This document shows, one piece after another, positions 1 through 6,302 of a DNA stretch of 7,102 bases. The notes under the pieces were generated by a model that searched no databases, had not been told where the DNA came from, and saw only the letters and a program-made list of their open reading frames with translations. Origin of the DNA: an uncultured Chloroflexota bacterium. GTDB lineage: Bacteria > Chloroflexota > Anaerolineae > Aggregatilineales > Phototrophicaceae. How positions within the stretch are numbered: the first letter of the stretch is position 1; the number at the start of each line of letters is the position of its first letter. The stretch covers positions 1 through 7,102 of the forward strand of contig CALMZT010000509.1 of NCBI GenBank assembly GCA_937870805.1, read 5' to 3'. Made by a program: the position numbers and the translations under genes.

Positions 1-117
1 AGCCAACCTCTTCAGAGGTTTCCAAATGTTGTCTAGCGGCGGGTTTTGAACCCGCTGCGGGAAGCATTAAGCGTTATTTTGATGCCTGAGAACACATAGG
101 TTCGCCCCTACGAATTT
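1..117. other. Intergenic region with three small inverted repeats, downstream of the operon
   Basis: No gene is visible here. Three inverted repeats lie close together. The first is AACCTCT/AGAGGTT at 5-11 and 14-20. The second is GCGGGTT/AACCCGC at 39-45 and 49-55, extended on plus-strand RNA by G-C, C-G and a G-U pair (36-38 with 56-58). The third is a weak GAAC/GTTC pair at 90-93 and 100-103, inside a sequence reading GTAGGGGCGAAC on the minus strand that ends next to the lactonase stop codon. None is followed by a clear T-run on either strand, so none is a convincing intrinsic terminator. They could be remnants of dispersed intergenic repeats, or weak transcript-end hairpins for the minus-strand operon. 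Confidence 0.5.
36..58. repeat. Stem-loop, possible operon 3' end or dispersed repeat
   Basis: The core is a perfect 7-bp inverted repeat, GCGGGTT TTG AACCCGC (39-55), with a 3-nt loop. Three more pairs (G-C, C-G, G-U) extend it on plus-strand RNA. Read on the minus strand it lies about 60 nt beyond the stop codon of the last operon gene, but no U-rich tail follows. The G-U pair becomes an A-C mismatch on the minus strand, so it is not tuned for the operon transcript. Confidence 0.4.
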
Positions 118-954
118 CTACAGTCGATAAAACTTGCGGGCGTTTTCGTAAAACAGTTTGTGTTTCTCCGCGTCAGAGAGCGAAGCCGCCGCTGCCATTG
201 CGGTTTCTATCCAGCGCTCATAGGTCGAAGCAAGCTCCACGACGGACCAGTCACCGCCGTACATCAGGCGGTCAATGCCGAACACCTCCAGCGTGTGGTC
301 GATATACGGCTGCAAATCGGCGGGCGTCCAGTTTTGCGTATCGGCTTCCGTCACCAGTCCAGAGATTTTACACATCACGTTGGAGAACGATGCCAGCGTT
401 CTGATCTGGTCGCGCCAGGGGTCAAGCACGCCGTTTTTGATGTCCGGCTTGCCAATGTGATCGAGCACAAAGGCTATATCGGGACACTGGCGCACGAGTT
501 CGATCACGTCATTCATCTGGTAATGGCGGATACAAATGTCGAAGCTGTAGCCAAACTCGCCAAGCATCTGCACGTTGCGTACAAACTGCGGCTGCGTCGA
601 AAAGCCCAGCGGCTCGGATTGAATCAGGCGGCGCACGCCTTTGACCAGCGGCAAATCCTTCAGACTTTGCAAATAGGAACGCGCGTCTTCCACTTCCAGC
701 GGCGCGAAGGCAACAATGCCCTGAACGCGCTTGTCACCTTCTGCCAGCGAAGAAACCCATCGTGCTTCGTCCAGCCCTTGCTCTGCCAGACAATCACACT
801 GCACAAACACCAGTTTCTCCATCGTCCAGTCATCGCCGCTGGTGGGGAGGTGTTCTGGCAAAAACGGCTTGTTTAGTGTGGGTAAGTCATCAAGCCACGT
901 GTAGCGCAGATGTTTTGGATCCCAAAAGTGAATGTGACTGTCGATTAGGTTCAT
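118..954 (-). CDS. L-fuconolactonase-like amidohydrolase (COG3618 type), 278 aa
   Basis: This is a metal-dependent amidohydrolase-superfamily lactonase of the COG3618 group, which hydrolyses sugar lactones such as L-fucono-1,5-lactone to the aldonic acid in the cytoplasm. Near the N terminus is the HxH metal motif (DSHIHFWDP; H7, H9). GVRR follows at 106-109, VLDHIGKP at 164-170 (H166) and GGDWSV at 233-238, where D235 is the expected late aspartate of the barrel. The length and the C-terminal ENARKFYRL are typical of complete members. It is the last gene of the operon, 72 bp after the dehydratase. The start is odd: a run of AAC-rich heptamers touches the ATG and no Shine-Dalgarno sequence is visible. 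The family and the dehydratase neighbour support a fuconolactonase role, but the exact lactone (fucono-, galactono-, rhamnono-) cannot be read from the sequence. Confidence 0.85.
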   Translation of the reverse strand: MNLIDSHIHFWDPKHLRYTWLDDLPTLNKPFLPEHLPTSGDDWTMEKLVFVQCDCLAEQGLDEARWVSSLAEGDKRVQGIVAFAPLEVEDARSYLQSLKDLPLVKGVRRLIQSEPLGFSTQPQFVRNVQMLGEFGYSFDICIRHYQMNDVIELVRQCPDIAFVLDHIGKPDIKNGVLDPWRDQIRTLASFSNVMCKISGLVTEADTQNWTPADLQPYIDHTLEVFGIDRLMYGGDWSVVELASTYERWIETAMAAAASLSDAEKHKLFYENARKFYRL

Positions 955-996
955 AGTTGTTGGTTGTTGGTTGTTCGTTATTCGTTTTTAGTTATC
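955..996 (-). repeat. Heptamer array, six units, touching the lactonase start codon
   Basis: On the minus strand the units are GATAACT, AAAAACG, AATAACG, AACAACC, AACAACC and AACAACT, six back-to-back 7-mers of the form RAHAACN. The last unit is immediately followed by the ATG of the lactonase (954-952). It occupies the position where a ribosome binding site would be expected and contains none. It begins with GATAACT, as does the corresponding array at 2362-2389. Confidence 0.85.
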
Positions 997-1010
997 AATC
1001 AAAGGCAAGA

Positions 1011-1031
1011 AGTGACTGACGACTCGTTACT
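1011..1031 (-). repeat. Heptamer array, three AGT-type units overlapping the dehydratase stop codon
   Basis: On the minus strand the units are AGTAACG, AGTCGTC and AGTCACT. They have the same AGYNNNN form as the 12-unit array at 2417-2500. The TAA stop of the dehydratase (1029-1027) lies inside the first unit. Less regular, similar sequence continues upstream into the coding region to about 1067, starting with AGCCAGCAACG, which matches AGCCAGCAATG at the start of the other element (2504-2494) at 10 of 11 bases. Confidence 0.7.
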
Positions 1032-2349
1032 CATGCCGCAATGATCGTTGTTCATTCGTTGCTGGCTGCCACGCCGTGCCGTTCGGATACTCGTAAGTGT
1101 CGAGGCTTTCGGGCTTCATCGTGATGCTGTAACCCGGCATCTGCGGTGGCATGTAGTGTCCGTTCCTGATGACGACGGGATCAAAGAAATGTTCGTGCAA
1201 ATGATCGACGTATTCGATGACGCGATCTTTCGTTGAAGTGCTGACGCAGATGTAATCCCAGATTTGCAAATGCTGTACATACTCGCACAGCCCAACGCCG
1301 CCCGCGTGCGGACACACTGGAATACCGAACTTCTTCGCCATCAGATACACCGACAGGATTTCGTTCACGCCGCCGAGACGGCAGCTATCAATCTGGCAGA
1401 AGTGAATAGCGTTCGCCTGCATCAACTGCTTGAAAATCACGCGGTTGTGACAGTGTTCGCCCGTCGCCACTTTGATCGGCGCGATTTCCTGAGCGATGCG
1501 CGCATGTCCCAGCACGTCGTCGGGGCTGGTGGGTTCTTCAATCCACCAGGGATTAAAGGGCGCGAGATGCTTCATATGCTCAATCGCCTGATCGACATCC
1601 CAATACTGATTGGCATCGACCATCAGATAACGGCTGTCGCCAATTTCCTCGCGGATAATGGTGCAGCGGCGCACGTCATCTTCGATGTCACGTCCAACTT
1701 TGATTTTGAAGTGTGTCCAGCCTTGTTCCAGCGCTTCGCGGCATAAACGGCGGATTTTCTCGTCGCTGTAGCCCAGCCAGCCCGCCGATGTGGTGTACGC
1801 AGGATAGCCATTGCGCAGCATTTCGCTTTCACGCAGCGCCTTCGTGGTGTAGTTTTCGCGCAAAATCTCTACGGCTTCGTCGGGCGTGAGCGCGTCGGTG
1901 ATGTAGCGGAAGTCGATACAGCGCACGAGTTCTTCCGGCGCCATCGTGACCAGTAGTCTCCACAACGGCTTGCCTTCTGCCTTCGCCCACAAGTCCCACA
2001 CGGCGTTGACGACGGCTGCGGTGGCAAGGTGGATGACGCCTTTTTCGGGACCGACCCAACGCAACTGCGAGTCGCCGGTCATCATGCGCCAGAATGCGCC
2101 CATGTTTTCGGTGAAGGACTCCAGCGTTTTGCCGCGCACCATCGGCGCAAGGGCGTTGATCGCCGCCACGCACAATTCGTTGCCGCGCCCAATGGTAAAC
2201 GTCAGCCCGTGCCCTTCGAGTCCGCCGTCCGTCTTCAGGACGACGTATGCCGCAGAATAGTCCGGGTCGGCGTTCATGGCGTCTGAGCCGTCAAGGCTGC
2301 GCGATGTGGGGAAACGGATGTCGCGCGCGATCACATCAGTAATTTTCAT
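1027..2349 (-). CDS. L-fuconate dehydratase-like enolase superfamily enzyme, 440 aa
   Basis: This enzyme dehydrates a sugar acid, most likely L-fuconate to 2-keto-3-deoxy-L-fuconate, using Mg2+ in the cytoplasm. It resembles the FucD/ENOSF1 group through the N-terminal LDGSDAMNADPDYSAAYVV segment, GLTFTIGRGNE (48-58) and TSAGWLGYSDEK (187-198). The barrel residues expected of the mandelate-racemase-like subgroup are present: KIK at 215-217, metal ligands D245 (VDAN), E271 (WIEEP) and E298 (TGEH), and the Asp321/His348 dyad (QIDSCRLGG, CPHAGG). The length fits the family. The ATG at 2349 has AAAGG at 2361-2357, 7 nt upstream. The last 12 residues, from P429, lie in sequence resembling the heptamer element of the spacers and look like a replaced tail. 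The substrate is inferred from family resemblance; related acids remain possible. Confidence 0.9.
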   Translation of the reverse strand: MKITDVIARDIRFPTSRSLDGSDAMNADPDYSAAYVVLKTDGGLEGHGLTFTIGRGNELCVAAINALAPMVRGKTLESFTENMGAFWRMMTGDSQLRWVGPEKGVIHLATAAVVNAVWDLWAKAEGKPLWRLLVTMAPEELVRCIDFRYITDALTPDEAVEILRENYTTKALRESEMLRNGYPAYTTSAGWLGYSDEKIRRLCREALEQGWTHFKIKVGRDIEDDVRRCTIIREEIGDSRYLMVDANQYWDVDQAIEHMKHLAPFNPWWIEEPTSPDDVLGHARIAQEIAPIKVATGEHCHNRVIFKQLMQANAIHFCQIDSCRLGGVNEILSVYLMAKKFGIPVCPHAGGVGLCEYVQHLQIWDYICVSTSTKDRVIEYVDHLHEHFFDPVVIRNGHYMPPQMPGYSITMKPESLDTYEYPNGTAWQPATNEQRSLRHE

Positions 2350-2361
2350 TCGGTAGCCTTT

Positions 2362-2389
2362 GGTTTTCAGTTTTCAGTTTTCAGTTATC
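2362..2389 (-). repeat. Heptamer array, four units, upstream of the dehydratase ribosome binding site
   Basis: On the minus strand the units are GATAACT, GAAAACT, GAAAACT and GAAAACC, immediately followed by the AAAGG ribosome binding site of the dehydratase. The first unit is identical to the first unit of the array at 955-996, and both are preceded at short distance by CCTTT. This is the start-codon-proximal half of a composite element. Confidence 0.85.
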
Positions 2390-2416
2390 TGTAAAGGATA
2401 GAGGAACTGGAATAAT

Positions 2417-2500
2417 GTCAACTGATAACTGTTGACTCATCACTTTCTACTTTTAACTCATTGCTCATTGCTCATTGCTCGTTGCTCATTGCTCATTGCT
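2417..2500 (-). repeat. Heptamer array, twelve units, just after the MalG-type permease stop codon
   Basis: On the minus strand twelve consecutive 7-mers follow the TAG stop after only two bases. Five are AGCAATG and one is AGCAACG. They are followed by AGTTAAA, AGTAGAA, AGTGATG, AGTCAAC, AGTTATC and AGTTGAC. All begin AGC or AGT, with no slip over 84 bp. The first half is nearly identical and the second half diverged, which suggests recent expansion at the gene-proximal end. The distal part also forms an inverted repeat, GTCAAC/GTTGAC (2417-2422 with 2431-2436). It resembles the short tandemly repeated repetitive (STRR) heptamers known from cyanobacterial genomes. Confidence 0.9.
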
Positions 2501-2502
2501 GG

Positions 2503-3525
2503 CTAACCCTTTACCGCGCCGATCAGCAAACCGCGCGCGATGAAACGTTCCAGCACAACCGACAGCACAAACAGTGGCGCAACCATCAGCAGCACCAGCA
2601 CCGAGATATTCCACCACTGCGGACCGCGCGTCGCATTCTGTGCTGAGACGAACGGCGGCATGGTCTGCGTATCTGCGCCGGAGAGGAACAAGCCCAGCGT
2701 GTATTCGTTCCATGTAAACACCAGCACAATCAGGAAGGTGGCAATCAGACCAGGTACCGCTAATGGCAGCACGATACTCCACAACACCTGATAGCGGGAT
2801 GCCCCGTCGATAAAAGCGCTTTCTTCCAGTTCAACAGGGATACCAGAGAAGTAATCACGCAGGAACCAGATGACAATCGGGATATTCATGGCAGTATAGG
2901 TGATGATGAGTGCCAGGTGCGTGTTGAGCAAGCCAAGTCGTTGGAAGATGATGTAAATCGGGATGATGACGGCGACAGGTGGCAGCATACGCTGCGACAC
3001 CAACCAGAAGAAAATATCATTGTTGCTCATTGAGCCTTTGAAACGCCTGCCAATCGTTTGTGCCAGCAGCAGGAAGATGGCAAGTCCGACGGCGACGGCA
3101 ACCTGCCAGGGTATTCCCAGGTTCGTGCCGACGATCATCAGCCCAACGCACACGGCGAAAGTCACAATCAGCCCGGGCTTGGGTTTGTAATCGAAGCGAA
3201 TCAAACCATAAGCCGCCATCGCTCCCAAAACCAGCGCCAATACCGCGCTTGTGATACCCACGACCACTGTGTTGCCGTAAGGGCGGGTCACGAAGACGCC
3301 GCTGTTCGTCCCTAAGAGTTCGTCAAAAGCGCGCATTGATGGCTGGTAATCGACGAACGGAATATAGGTGGGTCCTGCGTTGACATCATTGGGTTGTTTA
3401 AACGCGGTAACTGCCAGCCAGTAAAACGGGAACAGGACGATAAACGTCCAAATCCCCAGAATGAGATAAGAAACGAATGCCCAACCCGGCGAAACCTGAA
3501 AAGGATTAGATTTAAAGAGTTTCAT
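2503..3525 (-). CDS. Carbohydrate ABC transporter permease, MalG type, 340 aa
   Basis: This is an inner-membrane subunit of a CUT1-type sugar importer. The coupling motif for the ATPase is EESAFIDGASRYQVLWSIVLP (about 234-254), with the usual DGA and the late proline. The C terminus (RFIARGLLIGAVKG) is the classic ending of MalG-type permeases. The start MKLFKSNPF at 3525 was chosen because it lies 2 bp after the TAA of the upstream permease; the frame stays open to 3648, but that would overlap the neighbour by 121 bp with no hydrophobic or family-like sequence. No strong ribosome binding site is visible, so translational coupling is likely. Compared with typical members of about 275-300 residues, there is an extra segment at about 113-172 with two hydrophobic stretches (118-134, 139-157), ending just before SQRMLPPVAVIIPIY. 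The substrate is inferred from the operon only. Confidence 0.92.
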   Translation of the reverse strand: MKLFKSNPFQVSPGWAFVSYLILGIWTFIVLFPFYWLAVTAFKQPNDVNAGPTYIPFVDYQPSMRAFDELLGTNSGVFVTRPYGNTVVVGITSAVLALVLGAMAAYGLIRFDYKPKPGLIVTFAVCVGLMIVGTNLGIPWQVAVAVGLAIFLLLAQTIGRRFKGSMSNNDIFFWLVSQRMLPPVAVIIPIYIIFQRLGLLNTHLALIITYTAMNIPIVIWFLRDYFSGIPVELEESAFIDGASRYQVLWSIVLPLAVPGLIATFLIVLVFTWNEYTLGLFLSGADTQTMPPFVSAQNATRGPQWWNISVLVLLMVAPLFVLSVVLERFIARGLLIGAVKG

Positions 3526-3527
3526 CT

Positions 3528-4679
3528 TTATAAGCGCCCCGATAAACGTGGACGGATAATATTCACAATGACCATCGCCATAAACGTCACGACGAACAAC
3601 AGCACATAGGCGCTTGCCGCCGATAAGCCGTAATCCTGTGAGCGCCACGCAATGTACGAGTAGAGTGTCATCGATTCGGTTGCTGTGCCGGGACCGCCCC
3701 CTGTGAGCACGTTAGGCATGTCGATGATTTTGAACGCCTCAATCATGCGAATGAGAATCACGGTGATGCTGACCGGAACAATTTCGGGCAGGATGATATA
3801 GCGGAACAACTGTACTCGACGCGCGCCATCGACTAGCGCGGCTTCAACCTGCTCGCGTGAAATTCCTTCGAGTGCCGCCAGCAAAATGATGAACATGAAG
3901 GGTGTCCACTGCCAGATGTCACCGACAAGGACGGCAGCGCGTGCGCCGGAGGGGGTATCTGCCCATGAAAAATTTGCCAACCCCAGCAGTGACCATACAG
4001 GCGAAAAAGGTCCTTTGACGGTATCGACCATCATACGGAACAGGAAGGCGACGCCAACGGGTGTAATCATCATCGGCAGCAGAAAGACGACCCGAAAGAA
4101 ACGCTTTCCTTTGAGTTCCTGTGTGACCAGCAGCGCCAAGCCCAAGCCGAGCGCGTATTGAAAACCGACGCCAGCGAACACGAAAATCAGCGTGACGACC
4201 AGCGTGCCAGGAATACCCCGATCCCCAAGCGTGAAAATGACAATGCCGAATAATGTCACGGCAAGCGTTATAGTGATCAGGCGCATTACCAGCCCGAAGA
4301 TTTGCAAGCGCGGGCTGCGGATGTACTGATAAAGCAGGTACAGCATCAAAACGACGAAGGCAATTCCGAGAAGGATATTGATCCACGACGCATCGCCGAA
4401 CCTGCCGATGAAGTAGCGGGACTCACTGCCGACGAGCAGTTTGCGAAAATTGTCCAGCCCGACGAAGGTGAACTGAAAGCCGCCGGGGACCAGAGCAACG
4501 CGATTGAAGGCAACAAACACCGAGGCAATCAGGGGAAAGACTGAGAGCAGCAGTACGACCAGCAGAGCAGGCAGCAAAAACACCATCCTGGACGAGGTAT
4601 CCAGCCAACCCGCAACGGAGTCTTGAAAACGCTGTCGTGCAGCGGAAGGTGCGGCAAGCGGTTCAGGCGTTGCGACCAT
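3528..4679 (-). CDS. Carbohydrate ABC transporter permease, MalF/UgpA type, 383 aa
   Basis: This is the partner permease of the sugar importer. The first membrane segment lies at about 33-57. FVGLDNFRKLL follows at 72-82, the coupling motif EAALVDGARRVQLFRYIILP at 279-298, and NVLTGGGPGTATESMTLYSYI at 323-343, the last being characteristic of MalF/UgpA-type subunits. GGAG at 4691-4688 lies 8 nt before the ATG and supports the start. Typical bacterial members have about 290-310 residues and six helices; this one has an added segment at about 91-157 with two hydrophobic stretches (101-120, 131-152) between the NFRKLL region and the usual second helix. It follows the binding protein after a 101-bp gap containing a strong hairpin, and its stop is 2 bp from the next gene. 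Confidence 0.92.
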   Translation of the reverse strand: MVATPEPLAAPSAARQRFQDSVAGWLDTSSRMVFLLPALLVVLLLSVFPLIASVFVAFNRVALVPGGFQFTFVGLDNFRKLLVGSESRYFIGRFGDASWINILLGIAFVVLMLYLLYQYIRSPRLQIFGLVMRLITITLAVTLFGIVIFTLGDRGIPGTLVVTLIFVFAGVGFQYALGLGLALLVTQELKGKRFFRVVFLLPMMITPVGVAFLFRMMVDTVKGPFSPVWSLLGLANFSWADTPSGARAAVLVGDIWQWTPFMFIILLAALEGISREQVEAALVDGARRVQLFRYIILPEIVPVSITVILIRMIEAFKIIDMPNVLTGGGPGTATESMTLYSYIAWRSQDYGLSAASAYVLLFVVTFMAMVIVNIIRPRLSGRL

Positions 4680-4716
4680 AACGGATTCTCCAGAAAACTC
4701 AGGAAGCTATATGGGA

Positions 4717-4751
4717 AGAAACCCGCCGGAGCGGGGCTGCGACGGGTTTCT
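4717..4751 (-). terminator. Intercistronic stem-loop between binding protein and permease genes
   Basis: On minus-strand RNA, AGAAACCCGUCG (4751-4740) can pair with CGGCGGGUUUCU (4728-4717) over 12 continuous base pairs including one G-U, with an 11-nt loop. On the plus strand the G-U becomes an A-C mismatch, so the fold favours the operon transcript. A shorter alternative, CCCGC UCCG GCGGG followed by UUUCUU, looks like a compact attenuator and uses the same 3' arm. The hairpin begins about 29 nt after the binding-protein stop codon. Hairpins in this position in sugar importer operons commonly let the binding protein be made in excess by partial termination or by protecting the 3' end. That role is inferred here. 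Confidence 0.6.
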
Positions 4752-4780
4752 CTACGATCTAACTCAGAATTCGATGGGCA

Positions 4781-6253
4781 TTAACGCTCGACACCTAGCG
4801 AACCGAGATACGCTGCCTGTTGTGTATCGCGTCCCAGTTCATCACTGATCGCGTTCCATTCATCGGCGATAGCAGCAGCCGTTTCCTCTGCACTGTACAC
4901 ACCCGCAAGGAATTCGCTCAGATACAGGTCAAGAACACGCTGTTCGTAGCGCTGGTTCTGCGGGATGCGCAGGTCAAGGATCATGTTCGGGCTGTTGAGG
5001 CTTTGTTGAATCGCGCCGAGATAATTCTGGGCTGATTCTTCACTGAAGCCTGCATCCAGCCAGGGTTGCAGTTCCTCGAACTGTGATGTGCGATACGGGT
5101 TGAAGCCTGTCGCCCCAATCGTGACATCGACATTCGCTTGAGCAGGAGCACTCATATAGGCGAAGAACGCAAAAGTTGCTTCTTGCACCTCAGGCGCAGC
5201 GGCTGCGCTTACACCGCCCGACCACCCACCGAAGGAAGCGAACGGTGCATAGTTCACGCCATCTACTGCCAATGGGCAGGTCGTTTCGTCGCAAGCCACC
5301 ATTTCGTTGGTTGCACGGTCAAGGACGCTCGTCCAACCGGGTGTGATGACAGCGCCTGTCAAACCGTTGACCTGCGAATCAGGAGCCACTGCCAGTGAAC
5401 CAATATCGCCCCAATCCAGCGTCAGCGCGCAGCGACCCGCAGTCCACAGACCGCGCGTGTCACCGACATCGAGAATGAGTTCATCGGGCGGACCGTAGTT
5501 GCTGGTTTCCTGGTAGATTTCCAGCGCGCGCACGAAGACCGGATTGTTGACCAGCGGTTCAAAGGTTTCCGTATCAAAGAATGCGCCCTGCGATGTGCCT
5601 TGGGTTTGCAGACCGCCGCCTGCGATGGAAATAATCCACCAGAAGGCTTGCGCATTACGCTTCTTGCTGATGCATGAACCGTAGTCCGGGTTGCCATCGC
5701 CGTTCATATCCATGCCGTTCGCAGCAGCAGCAATTGCCAGATAGTCATCCCATGTGCGCGGCGGTTCCATGCCCAGTTCTTCCAGCACGTCGGTGCGGTA
5801 GTAAACCATATGGAAGTCACCATCGAGGGGGATCGTGTAGACGCTGCCGTTAAAAGTTGCGCTGAAATCGCGGTAGAATGGGGCAATGTCCTCCCATTCA
5901 AGCGCTTCATCAGCGTTGACCCAATCGGTCAAATCGGTCAGATAGCCGGGACCCACGAAATCGACCATCCACTGCGGCGCGAACACGAAGCCTTCGTAGC
6001 TGTTCGTGCCTGTTGCCTGATCGGTGAGGATAGTCTGATAGAGGTCAGCGAATGGCACAGTCACGACATTGACCGTTGCGCCTGTCGCTGCGGCGAAATC
6101 GGGCGCGCGGCGTTGCAGCGGTTCGGCGATTTGAGGACCTGTGAAGGTAAGAATGTCGATGGTGATGCCCGCATACTGATCCTGGGCAGCGACACCTTGT
6201 AATGTCAGAAGCAAAACAATCATTAGGACGATGAAACTTGTTGTCTTTTTCAT
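4781..6253 (-). CDS. Extracellular sugar-binding protein of an ABC importer, 490 aa
   Basis: This is a family-1-type extracellular solute-binding protein that captures the substrate outside the membrane and delivers it to the two permeases encoded next. Residues 1-24 are a signal peptide: MKKT, a hydrophobic core (about 7-18), then GVAAQ before DQYAG. No cysteine is present, so it is not an ordinary lipoprotein. The mature part shows typical features: DILTFTGP near the start, NGSVYTIPLDGDFHMVYYRTDVLEELG (about 135-161), PRTWDDYLAIA and the C-terminal SEFLAG segment. DMNGDGNPD at 182-190 resembles a calcium-binding DxNxDG loop. Four cysteines (194, 275, 321, 326) could form disulfides. AGGAG at 6265-6261 lies 7 nt before the ATG. 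As the first gene after the promoter it should be the most expressed. The ligand is inferred from the catabolic genes. Confidence 0.93.
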   Translation of the reverse strand: MKKTTSFIVLMIVLLLTLQGVAAQDQYAGITIDILTFTGPQIAEPLQRRAPDFAAATGATVNVVTVPFADLYQTILTDQATGTNSYEGFVFAPQWMVDFVGPGYLTDLTDWVNADEALEWEDIAPFYRDFSATFNGSVYTIPLDGDFHMVYYRTDVLEELGMEPPRTWDDYLAIAAAANGMDMNGDGNPDYGSCISKKRNAQAFWWIISIAGGGLQTQGTSQGAFFDTETFEPLVNNPVFVRALEIYQETSNYGPPDELILDVGDTRGLWTAGRCALTLDWGDIGSLAVAPDSQVNGLTGAVITPGWTSVLDRATNEMVACDETTCPLAVDGVNYAPFASFGGWSGGVSAAAAPEVQEATFAFFAYMSAPAQANVDVTIGATGFNPYRTSQFEELQPWLDAGFSEESAQNYLGAIQQSLNSPNMILDLRIPQNQRYEQRVLDLYLSEFLAGVYSAEETAAAIADEWNAISDELGRDTQQAAYLGSLGVER

Positions 6254-6302
6254 TCCTGGTCTCCTATTAGATCAAAAGATGTAATGTTTAAGGCTTTTCG
6301 GA

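Noticed and set aside
160..876. Open frame of 238 codons on the plus strand opposite the lactonase
   Set aside because: It is antisense to a clear amidohydrolase, has no family-like motifs and has the low-complexity His/Arg/Gln composition expected from mirrored codon bias.
1264..1746. Open frame of 160 codons on the plus strand opposite the dehydratase
   Set aside because: It is fully inside a well-supported enolase-superfamily gene, with no recognisable domain or ribosome binding site.
2362..2500. CRISPR array
   Set aside because: The repeats are contiguous 7-mers without unique spacers of uniform length, and no cas gene is present.
2752..2767. Second operator copy around AGGTACCGCTAATGG inside the MalG-type gene
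   Set aside because: It matches only about 9 of 16 positions of the palindrome and lacks the second half-site.
3526..3648. Upstream in-frame start for the MalG-type permease at 3648
   Set aside because: The added 41 residues are not family-like and would overlap the upstream permease by 121 bp; the ATG at 3525 fits the 2-bp junction.
5810..6202. Open frame of 130 codons on the plus strand opposite the binding protein
   Set aside because: It is a mirror of the signal peptide and N-terminal domain of a convincing gene, with no independent support.
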